The notes beneath the pieces are model-generated. The model was not told the DNA's origin. It searched no databases and saw only the letters and a list, made by a program, of their open reading frames with translations. Below are positions 44,826-54,146 of a stretch of 64,000 nucleotides of DNA, piece by piece (the stretch's first letter is position 1; each line of letters begins with the position of its first letter). The position numbers and the translations under genes are program-made. The stretch spans positions 185,484 through 249,483 of the forward strand of contig NZ_KB895543.1 of assembly GCF_000374925.1 (NCBI RefSeq), written 5' to 3'. This stretch comes from Arthrobacter sp. 131MFCol6.1. Lineage in GTDB: Bacteria; Actinomycetota; Actinomycetes; Actinomycetales; Micrococcaceae.

Positions 44826-46568
44826 ATGCTCTGGAAACTGCTCGTCGAATACCTGAGGCCGCAGCGGCGGCTGCTGTTCGCCGTCGTCGTCTTCCAGCTG
44901 GCGGCGTCCATTGCCTCGCTGTACCTGCCCACGCTGAACGCGGACATCATCGACCAGGGCGTGGCGACGGGGGACACGGATTACATCCTGCGCGTCGGCG
45001 GTCTGATGCTGGCGGTCACCCTGCTGCAGGTCGCCTGCACCGTCGCGGCCGTGTACTTCGGCGCGAAGGCCGCGATGGCCCTGGGCCGGGACGTCCGCGG
45101 GGCCATCTTCAGTCGTGTGGCGGCGTTTTCCGAGCAGGAAGTCACCCGGTTCGGCCCGCCGAGCCTCATTACCCGCTCCACCAACGACGTCCAGCAGGTC
45201 CAGCAGCTGGTCCTGATGTCCGCCACGCTCATGGTCACGGCGCCCATGCTCTGCATCGGCGGGGTGATCATGGCCATCCGGCAGGACCTGCAGCTGTCCT
45301 GGCTGATCGCCGTCAGCGTCCCCGTGCTCCTGGCCGCGGTGGGCTCGATCATTATCCGGATGGTGCCGCTGTTCCGGCTGATGCAGGCCCGGATCGACAC
45401 CGTCAACCGGGTGCTGCGCGAACAGCTCACCGGCATCCGGGTGGTGCGGGCCTTTGTCCGGGAGGACGTGGAGACCGCCCGCTTTGCCCGCGCCAACGTG
45501 GACGTCACGGACACCGCGCTGCGCGCCGGCCGGCTCATGGCGCTCGCGTTCCCCACCGTGATGCTGGTGCTCAACGTCTCCAGCACGGCTGTGATCTGGT
45601 TCGGCGCGTTCCGGATCGAGGACGGCTCCATGCAGGTGGGGACCATGATCGCGTTCCTGAGCTACCTGATGCAGATCCTGATGTCCGTCATGATGGCCAC
45701 GTTCATGGCGATCATGATCCCGCGCGCCGCCGTGTCCGGGGACCGGATCGGCGAGGTCCTCGGGACCGAATCCAGCGTCCGGCCGCCGCTGCGCCCGGCC
45801 TCGCTCGCGGCCGGGCGGACGGCGCGCGGCGAGCTGGAGATGCGCGGCGTCGGGTTCGCCTACCCGGGCGCCGAGCAGCCGGTGCTGCAGGACGTGAGCT
45901 TCACCGCCCGCGCGGGGCAGACGACGGCGATCATCGGCAGCACCGGCTCCGGCAAGACCACCCTGGTGAACCTGATGCCGCGGCTCTTCGACGCGACCGC
46001 CGGCTCGGTCCGGATTGACGGCGTGGACGTGCGCGAACTCCACCCGGACCTGCTGTGGGGGCACATCGGCCTGGTCCCGCAGAAGCCCTACCTGTTCTCC
46101 GGCACGGTGCGCAGCAACCTGCTCTACGGCAAGCCCGACGCCAGCGAGGACGAGCTCTGGCGGGCCCTGAGGATTGCGCAGGCGCAGGACTTTGTGGAGG
46201 AGCTGGAGGGCGGGCTGGATGCACCGATCTCGCAGGGCGGCACCAACGTCTCCGGCGGCCAGCGGCAGCGGCTCGCGATCGCCCGGGCGCTGGTGAAACA
46301 GCCCGAGCTGTACATCTTTGACGACTCTTTCTCCTCGCTGGACACCGCCACGGACGCCCGGCTGCGGCAGGCTCTCAAGCAGCACACCGCCGGGGCCACC
46401 ATGGTGATCATCGCCCAGCGGGTCTCCAGCATTGTGGACGCGGACCAGATCCTGGTGCTCGAACGCGGCAGGATCGTGGCGCACGGCACGCACGAGGAAC
46501 TGCTGGAGGCGTCGGAGACGTACCAGGAGATTGTGAACTCCCAGCTCGCGGCGGAGGAGGCAGCATGA
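44826..46568 (+). CDS. Heterodimeric ABC exporter, subunit with degenerate ATP site
   Basis: 580 residues: six-helix exporter membrane domain then an ATPase domain. Walker A is GSTGSGKTT, the signature NVSGGQRQRL is consensus, but Walker B reads LYIFDDSFSSLD. The usual catalytic Glu is Asp here, as in the degenerate-site half of heterodimeric exporters of the TmrAB/BmrCD kind. GTGGAG five bases before the ATG supports the start. Couples to the next gene by a four-base overlap. Confidence 0.93.
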   Translation: MLWKLLVEYLRPQRRLLFAVVVFQLAASIASLYLPTLNADIIDQGVATGDTDYILRVGGLMLAVTLLQVACTVAAVYFGAKAAMALGRDVRGAIFSRVAAFSEQEVTRFGPPSLITRSTNDVQQVQQLVLMSATLMVTAPMLCIGGVIMAIRQDLQLSWLIAVSVPVLLAAVGSIIIRMVPLFRLMQARIDTVNRVLREQLTGIRVVRAFVREDVETARFARANVDVTDTALRAGRLMALAFPTVMLVLNVSSTAVIWFGAFRIEDGSMQVGTMIAFLSYLMQILMSVMMATFMAIMIPRAAVSGDRIGEVLGTESSVRPPLRPASLAAGRTARGELEMRGVGFAYPGAEQPVLQDVSFTARAGQTTAIIGSTGSGKTTLVNLMPRLFDATAGSVRIDGVDVRELHPDLLWGHIGLVPQKPYLFSGTVRSNLLYGKPDASEDELWRALRIAQAQDFVEELEGGLDAPISQGGTNVSGGQRQRLAIARALVKQPELYIFDDSFSSLDTATDARLRQALKQHTAGATMVIIAQRVSSIVDADQILVLERGRIVAHGTHEELLEASETYQEIVNSQLAAEEAA

Positions 46569-48604
46569 GCCGCACCGACAAGGCGCCAACGCCGGCCCCC
46601 GCCGCCGCTCCGGCCGGGGCACCCGGGGCTCCCGGCGCTCCCGCCACGCAAACCCCGCTGCGGATTCCCCGCCCGGCGGGCGGACCCGGCCGCGGCGGCC
46701 CGTTCGCCGGGATGAACATCCCGGCCGAGAAGGCCATGAACTTCGGACCCTCCGCCCGGCGGCTGCTGGGGGAGCTGCGGCCCGAACGGCTGTGGCTGGT
46801 GCTGGTCCTGGCGCTCGCCGTCGTCGGGGTGACGTTCTCGGTGATCGGGCCCCGGCTGCTGGGCGAGGGCACCAATCTGATCTTCGCCGGCGTCGTGTCC
46901 AAGCAGCTGCCGCCCGGGGAGACCCAGGACCAGGTGATCGCCCAAATGCGCGCCGCCGGGCAGACCCAGCAGGCGGACATGCTCAGCGCCATGACGCTGA
47001 CCCCCGGCGCCGGTATCGACTTCACCGCGCTGGCCACCGTGCTGCTGTGGGCGCTGGTGCTGTACGTGCTGGCGTCGGTGTTCGGCTGGATGCAGGCGTA
47101 CATCCTCAACGGCGTCGTGCAGCGCACGGTCTTCCGGCTGCGCGAGCGGATCGAGGCGAAGATCAATAAGCTGCCGCTGCGCTACTTCGACTCCGTGCAG
47201 CGCGGCGAGCTGCTCAGCCGGGTGACCAACGACGTTGACAACATTTCCCAGAGCTTGCAGCAGTCCATCAGCCAGGCCGTGACTTCGGTGCTGACCGTGG
47301 TGGGCGTGCTGGTGATGATGGTCCTGCTCTCGCCCACGCTGGCGCTGATTGCGCTGGTGACCATTCCGCTGACCCTGGTGACGACGGCGGTGATCGCCAA
47401 GCGCTCCCAGAAGCTGTTCGTCGCGCAGTGGCGGCACACCGGGGAGCTGAATGGGCAGATCGAGGAGACGTACACCGGGCACGCGCTGGTGAAGGTCTTC
47501 GGCCGGCAGCGCGAGGTGGAGGAGCGGTTCCGGCAGAAGAACGCGGAGCTGTACCAGGCGAGCTTCGGCGCGCAGTTCATTTCCGGCCTGATCATGCCGG
47601 CCATGACGTTCATTGGGAACCTGGTCTACGTGGGGATCGCCGTGGTGGGCGGCCTGCAGGTGGCCTCCGGGGTGATGCAGCTGGGAGATGTGCAGGCGTT
47701 CATCCAGTACTCCCGGCAGTTCACCCAGCCGCTGGCCCAGCTGGGGTCCATGGCGAACCTGCTGCAGTCCGGCGTGGCCTCGGCCGAGCGGGTGTTCGAG
47801 CTGCTGGACACGGACGAGCAGTCGCCGGATCCTTCGCCGTCTGAGGCTCCTTCTGGGGGCCGGGGGCGGCTGGTGTTCGAGGACGTGTCCTTCTCCTATT
47901 CGCCGGACAAGCCGCTGATCTCTTCATTGAGTTTGGTGGCGGAGCCGGGCCAGACCGTGGCCATTGTGGGTCCGACCGGGGCGGGCAAGACCACCCTGGT
48001 GAACCTGATGATGCGCTTCTACGAGCTCGACGCCGGGCGGATCACGCTCGACGGCGTGGACGTCACCGCGATGACCCGCAACGAGCTGCGTTCGCGGATG
48101 GGGATGGTGCTGCAGGACACGTGGCTGTTCGGCGGGACCATCCGGGACAACATCGCCTACGGCCGGCCTGGCGCTTCGGAGGCCGAAATCCTGGAGGCCG
48201 CCCGGGCGACATACGTGGACCGGTTCGTCCGGTCCCTGCCGGACGGGTACGACACCGTGCTCGACGACGAAGGCTCCAACGTCTCCGCCGGCGAGAAACA
48301 GCTGTTGACCATCGCCCGGGCGTTCCTGGCCCGCCCGTCGGTGCTGATCCTGGACGAGGCGACTTCTTCCGTGGACACCCGCACCGAGGTGCTGGTGCAG
48401 AAGGCGATGAGCGCGCTGCGCTCGGACAGGACGTCGTTTGTCATTGCCCACCGCCTGTCCACCATCCGCGACGCCGACCTCATCCTGGTGATGGAAGCCG
48501 GGCAGATCGTGGAGCAGGGGACGCACGCTTCATTGCTGGAGGCAGGCGGAGCGTATGCGGCGCTTTACGCGGCGCAGTTCGCTGCTCCGGTGGCGGAGGT
48601 TTAG
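46565..48604 (+). CDS. Heterodimeric ABC exporter, subunit with catalytic ATP site
   Basis: 679 residues: an N-terminal Pro/Ala/Gly-rich extension (~60 residues), a six-helix membrane domain (with YFDSVQRGELLSRVTNDVDN) and an ATPase domain with Walker A GPTGAGKTT and consensus Walker B LILDEATSSVD. Its signature is NVSAGEKQLL, lacking the GGQ form, so it complements the partner subunit's consensus signature. Together they would make one active composite ATP site. A decayed relative of this gene is found at 51.6 kb. Likely exports hydrophobic compounds or lipids. Confidence 0.93.
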   Translation: MSRTDKAPTPAPAAAPAGAPGAPGAPATQTPLRIPRPAGGPGRGGPFAGMNIPAEKAMNFGPSARRLLGELRPERLWLVLVLALAVVGVTFSVIGPRLLGEGTNLIFAGVVSKQLPPGETQDQVIAQMRAAGQTQQADMLSAMTLTPGAGIDFTALATVLLWALVLYVLASVFGWMQAYILNGVVQRTVFRLRERIEAKINKLPLRYFDSVQRGELLSRVTNDVDNISQSLQQSISQAVTSVLTVVGVLVMMVLLSPTLALIALVTIPLTLVTTAVIAKRSQKLFVAQWRHTGELNGQIEETYTGHALVKVFGRQREVEERFRQKNAELYQASFGAQFISGLIMPAMTFIGNLVYVGIAVVGGLQVASGVMQLGDVQAFIQYSRQFTQPLAQLGSMANLLQSGVASAERVFELLDTDEQSPDPSPSEAPSGGRGRLVFEDVSFSYSPDKPLISSLSLVAEPGQTVAIVGPTGAGKTTLVNLMMRFYELDAGRITLDGVDVTAMTRNELRSRMGMVLQDTWLFGGTIRDNIAYGRPGASEAEILEAARATYVDRFVRSLPDGYDTVLDDEGSNVSAGEKQLLTIARAFLARPSVLILDEATSSVDTRTEVLVQKAMSALRSDRTSFVIAHRLSTIRDADLILVMEAGQIVEQGTHASLLEAGGAYAALYAAQFAAPVAEV

Positions 48605-48925
48605 ACGATCGGTAATCGAGCGAGTTTACAGCTTCTGGGGTGGCCCGTTGTTCTTCCACCTGGCCATAACGGACGACGCCGTCCTCCGGTTTGAGACTGG
48701 CAACGTTTCCAGCGCAGCATGCGGGGGAGGTGGACCTCTACGTCGCCTCGGTCGCTGACACGCCGGCGACCCTGGGCGTGGCCGACTTGAACGAATATCC
48801 ATTGCCCCAAAGAACGGTGCATTCCCGCGACCCAGGTGGCTTCGGCTGGTGACGGCCCGGCAAAAGGCTTTGACTCAGGGGCCGAAGAAGCGAGATAGGC
48901 CTTGCGTTTGTGCTGGAATACAACA
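48605..48925. other. Left junction of the low-GC island, no clear gene
   Basis: 321 bases between the ABC exporter stop and the nuclease-like gene. Composition starts to drop here. A 41-codon in-frame stretch (around 48726-48854, including VDLYVASVADTPATLGV) may be the tail of a lost gene, but it is too short to call. No integrase, tRNA or insertion sequence was seen. Confidence 0.4.
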
Positions 48926-51418
48926 ATGACCTCCAGAGCAAAACGCCGGAATGCGCGAAGTCGGAAGCGAAAACGGACTCCGCAGGGATCCCTTGATCCA
49001 CACGCATCAATCCTTCTAGCATCACTCGAAAGTATGGCTGTCGAGGCTGCTTTAGTATCCGGTGAGTCAGACCCCGGACCCGCAATCAGGGGGTCGATCG
49101 CCGAACTCGTTACTGACGTGCGAAATGTGTTGGCACCCTTTGATCCGTTTCGAGTGATCGAGATGGCAAGGATTAGGTGCTTGCCATGGAACTCAGGCGA
49201 GACCGAGGGCGCGTCACCCGAAACGATATTTAACGCAGAAGGCGGACCAACGCGCGCTGAACTCATAGCACTCATAGCTTCAGGTGGCAGTGTCGAGACT
49301 CCTGGTGGCGAATCGGGTGAGACGAGTCAGCCACTGGAGCAAACTGATGGACAAGAGCAGAGCATCGGGGAGGCCTTGTCCAATGTCTTGCCCTCAGTTG
49401 AGCGGATTCTGCAGTTGGCCCATCTGCTCCAGATAGCTGAATCGGAACCTGACGAACCGCTAGCGATGCTCGGCGCAATGATGCGTGGATCAGAACTGTG
49501 GGTTCGGAATTCTTCCTATCCTGAGATGGTCGTTGAGACACTCTCCCAATTGTTTGGAACTCCTGAAATCAGTCAACAATTGAAGGCTGACCTCGGCTTC
49601 GATGCTAGAGACGCCGTACAGGTCTTGGATAGCTGTCACGAACTCCAGGTCGACCGTCTCAACATTCGTCGGAGGCGCCTCTTCGAAGCTTCGGAGCTTC
49701 GTGACGGGGTTGAGGTCGGCGTGGAGGTCCTCGTAGAAGCGTTCGAAGCCTGGAAGGATGCGTTTGAACCGAGTGTTGAGTTGGTTTCGGTTACGATCGC
49801 TGAGATCTGTGAAGAGACGAACTTGCCAGAGTCTGTTGTCACGGCGGTCTTGGATTTCTTCTCATTCAACCCGAGGGATCGGTCAGCCCACCAGCTTGTG
49901 GATGACTTCATAGCTGGCATCAATCAACTTCGCTCACACCCCGTTATGAGGTCGAAGAGCGACGCCGCGATGCTTGTACATGGTGCTCACGTCCTACCAG
50001 CCGTTCGTGAACGCCTAGAAAAGCACCTCAAGGCGACTTCAGCCTGGGAACTGTACCAAAAGCACCGTGGAGATCTTCTTGAGAGGCTGACTACGGCAGC
50101 GCTCCGACGAGTCCTGGATTCTGCAACGATGTGGGACGGCTTTGAATATTACGTTCCAGCTAATGAAGGAGAGGAGCGGGGCCACCATTCAAGATTCAGC
50201 AAACGAGTTGAAGGTGATCACCTCATCATCCAAGACGACGTCGCCATCATCGTTGAGGACAAGGCTGTGGCCGTCTCCTCGAGATCGCGGACCGGCGAAA
50301 GCCGCAGTCTCCGGAGGGATCTAACCGGGATAATTACCAAGGCTTCCGAGCAAGCCAGCCGCTTGAAGGAACGAATCCAATGTGATGGCGGATTGCGTAT
50401 TCATAAACAAGGCTGGCTAGACCTTTCTAATATCCGTGAGATTCACACGATTGCGGTGAGTCTAGATGATCTGCTATTTGCTTCTACGGCAACCTCGGAA
50501 CTCGTTCGCGCTGGGATTTTGAAGTCGGACCGAATCCCTTGGACTGTGTCGATCCACGACCTGGATCTCATCACCCAACTTGTGGACAGGCCATCTGAAT
50601 TTCTGCTCTACCTTCGTCGGCGTTGCAATCCCGAAGCGACGGTATTCTACTCGGCGCCGGATGAACTTGATCTCTTCCTGTACTTCCTGGAATCGGGCCT
50701 GTATGTGGAACCGGATCCGGACTACGTTCGGAGTCAGATGCCGTTTATGCCTCCAGCAACAACGGCTGAACGGCGAAGGCGTAAGACGCAGGCGCCAGCG
50801 ATCATAACGAGCCGTACGGAAGCTCTGGACAGCTGGTATGCCGCACAATTTGCCGCCAAGAACGGTGTTTCGCCAACGGCAACGGGCAAAGTGCCGATCG
50901 ATGGAGAGAGCGGCGTTGTCATACCCAAGCCCAGGATGACTCACAGCCCCATTGGGCACCTGGTAGATGCCATAGCATCTCGGCGTGATTATGGCTGGTT
51001 GAGTGTGGGGGCCACACTTCTCGCGGGATCCTCAGAATTCCAAGAGAAATTGGCAAGAATGCCAAGCGTCATACTACCTGTCGCTGCTTCCGTCGGACGC
51101 GAGAGGACAGTCGCATTGCCCTTTGGTAATTCCATTGAGGAGGGATGGCTGCTGGTTTGGTGCACGAGCGCGCCGGGGCAGTCAGCTGAAGCGTTTGAGA
51201 GACATATTCGACAGTATTTGCAACTAAAAAAATATCAACTCGGCCTGCAGCGGGGAGTGGCATTTTTCTACGATTCGGAGTCTAGACAGCTGGCTGATGT
51301 CTTCTTCGACGATCATGTAGGGGAACTGGAGCCGGAACTCCAACAAAGAGTCGGCAGGCTGAGGCCAATTGGCGATTTCGACAAACTAGAGAGACCGAAG
51401 AAAACTTTGAAGCGCTAG
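48926..51418 (+). CDS. Large protein with PD-(D/E)XK nuclease motif, island gene 1
   Basis: 830 residues I do not recognise as a named family. A basic N-terminus (SRAKRRNARSRKRKR) precedes a mostly helical first half. The middle has a textbook PD-(D/E)XK arrangement: EGDHLIIQDDVAIIVEDKAV gives Asp431, Glu444 and Lys446, followed by helices (SLRRDLTGIITKASEQASRL). The C-terminal ~250 residues contain several aromatic-rich strands (SEFLLYLRRR) of no known domain. GC content and codon use differ clearly from the flanks (frequent A/T third positions). Size and nuclease motif suggest a defence effector, but this is inference. The ATG at 48926 is preferred to an upstream TTG. Confidence 0.75.
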   Translation: MTSRAKRRNARSRKRKRTPQGSLDPHASILLASLESMAVEAALVSGESDPGPAIRGSIAELVTDVRNVLAPFDPFRVIEMARIRCLPWNSGETEGASPETIFNAEGGPTRAELIALIASGGSVETPGGESGETSQPLEQTDGQEQSIGEALSNVLPSVERILQLAHLLQIAESEPDEPLAMLGAMMRGSELWVRNSSYPEMVVETLSQLFGTPEISQQLKADLGFDARDAVQVLDSCHELQVDRLNIRRRRLFEASELRDGVEVGVEVLVEAFEAWKDAFEPSVELVSVTIAEICEETNLPESVVTAVLDFFSFNPRDRSAHQLVDDFIAGINQLRSHPVMRSKSDAAMLVHGAHVLPAVRERLEKHLKATSAWELYQKHRGDLLERLTTAALRRVLDSATMWDGFEYYVPANEGEERGHHSRFSKRVEGDHLIIQDDVAIIVEDKAVAVSSRSRTGESRSLRRDLTGIITKASEQASRLKERIQCDGGLRIHKQGWLDLSNIREIHTIAVSLDDLLFASTATSELVRAGILKSDRIPWTVSIHDLDLITQLVDRPSEFLLYLRRRCNPEATVFYSAPDELDLFLYFLESGLYVEPDPDYVRSQMPFMPPATTAERRRRKTQAPAIITSRTEALDSWYAAQFAAKNGVSPTATGKVPIDGESGVVIPKPRMTHSPIGHLVDAIASRRDYGWLSVGATLLAGSSEFQEKLARMPSVILPVAASVGRERTVALPFGNSIEEGWLLVWCTSAPGQSAEAFERHIRQYLQLKKYQLGLQRGVAFFYDSESRQLADVFFDDHVGELEPELQQRVGRLRPIGDFDKLERPKKTLKR

Positions 51419-51954
51419 TATTGGGCCGTGGCTCGATATTTGATGGAATCTCGAAGGCGGCAGCTTCAGCTGCTGTCTCGTCGGCGATCCTCAACCCTTA
51501 TGCGCTTCCTGGTGTTGCTCTGCCTGAGTTGTCCGCTCTGCCAATCAAAGCTATTCTCCCCGAACCCTGATCCACCTACTACGCCCCTTGTCCTCTCAAT
51601 CCATAGACTGAGATTGTCCGTTCATCGGGAACCTGGGCTATGTGGGGGTCGCCGTGGTGCGCGGGGCTGCGCGCGGCGTCCGGGGCGATGGATTTGGGCG
51701 ATGTGTAGGCGTTCATCCTAGTACTCGCCGCCGTTCAGACCTCCTGAAGCCGTATGGCGACTGTGCCTCGATGGATTCGTTATGCGAGACCGGGGAAGTC
51801 ACTACTTTAGACACGATATGAAGTCGCGTGATTCTTCTCCAGGCGATGACATAATGGTCCGGCCAATGTCAGGAATGATCCGTTGGCAGTCTGCGGCCCG
51901 GTGCGTTGCGCTCCGAGCTTCCGCGGCTCACAAGACCGAACATTTGGGGGAAAG
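51419..51954. other. Gap between island genes, with gene debris
   Basis: 536 bases with no intact gene. Besides the ABC fragment at 51621-51737, a 49-codon open stretch (TTG at 51421 to 51570, containing GVALPELSALPIKAILPEP) overlaps nothing and may be the end of a lost gene or chance. The last ~150 bases probably contain the promoter of the OLD-family gene. Confidence 0.45.
51621..51737 (+). pseudogene. Decayed fragment of an ABC exporter gene
   Basis: This stretch aligns with 47609-47724 of the intact exporter gene. TTCAT(T/C)GGGAACCTGG opens both, then the copies match closely through GATGTG(C/T)AGGCGTTCATCC and AGTACTC. The fragment has indels and an in-frame stop (GTGTAG), so it is dead. 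It translates as FIGNLGYVGVAVV before frameshifting. Several differences suggest it derives from a paralogue or a homologous allele rather than a direct copy. Confidence 0.8.
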
Positions 51955-53895
51955 TTGCAGTTAGATATCGTAACATTGTCGGGATTTCGCGGCCATGGAA
52001 ACAGTATTTCGATCCCCATTACGCCTGAGACGACGACACTGATCGGCCGCAACGATGCAGGGAAGTCGAGCATTTTCGAAGCGCTCGAAATCTTTTTTGG
52101 TGGCGCAAAGCTCGAAATGACAGACTTTTCCGTCGGTGTGGACCAACCGGTGGAGATTAGTTGCACATTCTCAGCTCTGCCCGAGGCTGTCGTTTTGGAT
52201 GAAAAACGTTCGACGAGCTTGGGCGCGGAGTACTTGCTGGATGCGAACGGTAAGTTGACGTTGGTGAAGTCGTGGTCAAGATCAAAGCTGACCTCACCTT
52301 CCATGTTTGCCGCCGCGAAGCACCCAGTTTTTCAGGATGAAACCGATCTCCTCAGTTTGAAGCTGCCAGCCTTGAAAAAGAAGGCTGAGACCCTTGGAAT
52401 TCCTGAATCAGATGTGGATGATCGCCGCACAAGTTCTGCATACAGGCAGGCGATTTGGCAGGCATCGATAGCTTCGGGAGATGCTGTCTTGGAGGACATT
52501 CTGGTGCCGTTATCGTCCGAAGACGGAAAGTCAGTCGCCACCGCTTTGGCGGGATATCTCCCACACTTTCACCTGTTCAGGGCCGATCGTCCGGGTGCAG
52601 AAACGGATCCGCTGGCTCAAGATCCCGCAAAGGCAGCCATCAAAGCCGTTCTGGACGAGCACGAAGAGCAGTTGGAGGAATTGTCTAAGACAGTGCAAAG
52701 GCAAGTCGGCGAACTGTTGGGTGACGTTGTCTCTCGGCTTTCCGAGGTCGCCCCGGACCTTGCCGCTTCGCTTTCACCTACCGATCCTGTGCCCACTTGG
52801 AGTAAAGCATTTTCGGGTCTCCAGTTTGTAGACGAGAACGGTGTCCCGCTATCGAAGCGGGGCAGCGGAACCAGGCGGCTTGTGTTGCTCAGCTTCTTTC
52901 GTGCGACGGCAGAGCGAGGCCTTGAGGCGAACGACAGGGTTGAAGAATACCGTCGCGGAGTTATTACTGCCGTAGAGGAGCCGGAAACTGCCCTGCACGC
53001 CGATCTCCAGACGGATATAGTCTCCGCCCTCCAGGATGTTGGGGAACTGCCCCACCGACAGGTATTGCTAACCACACATAGTGCAAATTTGATTCGTCTT
53101 GTACCCGCAGCCTCGATTCGTTATATCAAGGGCAATCGGCTAAATAGGCAGTGCGTTCAGGTGACACCCGATGGGGATTCTTCCGATCTGCTCAGTGAGT
53201 TGAATCGATCCTTGGGGGTGTTCACTGACCATAACGTTCGCTGCTTCCTGTTGGTGGAAGGAAGGAACGACGTCGCGGGGCTGAAATCATTGAGTCAAGC
53301 ACTTGAACTGGCAGGAGTTGATGGCGTTCGGGCTCTCTCCGAGTTGGAGGCCGAGGGTCGAGTTTGCTTTATGCCAATAGGCGGCGCCGGCAGTGCGTCT
53401 CTTTGGAATAGTAATCTCTCCCCGTTCAAGCGTCATGAAGTTCACATAATGGACAGTGATAAGGAGTCAGCCGCCCATCCTCTGAAGCAAGACATGCTTA
53501 ATCTGCTCTCGCGTGCAGACGACAAGCGACACGTGTTCATACTGGACAGGCGGGAACTTGAGAATTACCTGACACCTGATGCTGTGATGCACATCTACTC
53601 TGACATCGATGGCTTTGAAGCGTCCTTTAATTCGATATCTTCGAATCTTGGTGACTGGGAATATCTCGACATACCGTCCCTGTGTGCTGAAGCGGTGCAC
53701 TCCTCGGCCTCCCCAGATCAGAAGGCTTGGGATGACGTGCCACTCGATTCTCGAAAGAGCAAAGAAAGCCGGGCAAAGAAACGACTTGCGCGAGCCTTCG
53801 CCCACCCCTCTGTCTCCCAAGCTCTTGCAGCAAATGTGGATGATGCGCTGGTTGCCTTGCGGACCGTTACGGACTTAGCCAGGGTAAACAACTGA
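51955..53895 (+). CDS. OLD-family ATPase/TOPRIM nuclease, island gene 2
   Basis: 646 residues. The N-terminal ABC-type ATPase has Walker A LIGRNDAGKSSIFEAL (GRNDAGKS, residues 31-38), a signature-like KRGSGTRRLVLLSF and Walker B/D-loop ITAVEEPETALHADLQ with the following LLTTHSANLIR. The C-terminal TOPRIM domain has Glu435 (LLVEGRNDVAGL) and D500-S-D502 (HIMDSDKES). This is the overcoming-lysogenization-defect family, which includes GajA of Gabija and many phage-defence nucleases. No UvrD-like GajB is beside it. A TTG start (LQLDIVTLSGFRGHG) after GGGGGAAAG is preferred over 51883. Low GC indicates acquisition by transfer. Confidence 0.85.
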   Translation: MQLDIVTLSGFRGHGNSISIPITPETTTLIGRNDAGKSSIFEALEIFFGGAKLEMTDFSVGVDQPVEISCTFSALPEAVVLDEKRSTSLGAEYLLDANGKLTLVKSWSRSKLTSPSMFAAAKHPVFQDETDLLSLKLPALKKKAETLGIPESDVDDRRTSSAYRQAIWQASIASGDAVLEDILVPLSSEDGKSVATALAGYLPHFHLFRADRPGAETDPLAQDPAKAAIKAVLDEHEEQLEELSKTVQRQVGELLGDVVSRLSEVAPDLAASLSPTDPVPTWSKAFSGLQFVDENGVPLSKRGSGTRRLVLLSFFRATAERGLEANDRVEEYRRGVITAVEEPETALHADLQTDIVSALQDVGELPHRQVLLTTHSANLIRLVPAASIRYIKGNRLNRQCVQVTPDGDSSDLLSELNRSLGVFTDHNVRCFLLVEGRNDVAGLKSLSQALELAGVDGVRALSELEAEGRVCFMPIGGAGSASLWNSNLSPFKRHEVHIMDSDKESAAHPLKQDMLNLLSRADDKRHVFILDRRELENYLTPDAVMHIYSDIDGFEASFNSISSNLGDWEYLDIPSLCAEAVHSSASPDQKAWDDVPLDSRKSKESRAKKRLARAFAHPSVSQALAANVDDALVALRTVTDLARVNN

Positions 53896-54146
53896 TCGTG
53901 GCGGCCGGGCGGGCGCAGGGCAAATGGATCGGCACCTGGACTGACTACGCAAGAGACTCGGACGTTGTGGCAACGCCGCTTTCCGAAATTACCCGGGGGC
54001 GGGGCAGCAGTGGATAGCGGGATATGTCCAGACTCAGACCACAGTGTTCCGCGGACGTAGCCTGACCGATTAGCTCGGCTTGACCATCGTGTTGGCCGCG
54101 TTAGCCCCACCGCCGGGAACGGCTAGCCGAAGGGGCTAACGGGCTC
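53896..54146. other. Right junction of the island
   Basis: GC content returns to chromosomal levels immediately after the OLD-family stop. A 39-codon frame (GTG 53898 to TAG 54017; KWIGTWTDYARDSDVVATPL) looks native and may be the tail of a gene truncated by the island, but is too short to prove. A 9-bp stem hairpin (54100-54108 with 54132-54140) lies just before the convergent SCO1664-like gene stop. Confidence 0.4.
54100..54140. terminator. Hairpin near SCO1664-family gene end
   Basis: GTTAGCCCC (54100-54108) pairs perfectly with GGGGCTAAC (54132-54140), and the loop contains the palindrome CGGCTAGCCG. Probably a terminator for the minus-strand gene pair or for transcripts leaving the island. 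Confidence 0.5.

Noticed and set aside
51955..53895. Gabija system
   Set aside because: The GajA-like protein is present, but no UvrD-like GajB helicase is encoded beside it.
48605..54146. Integrative element or prophage
   Set aside because: No integrase, transposase, tRNA target, flanking direct repeats or phage structural genes were seen; only two genes and debris.
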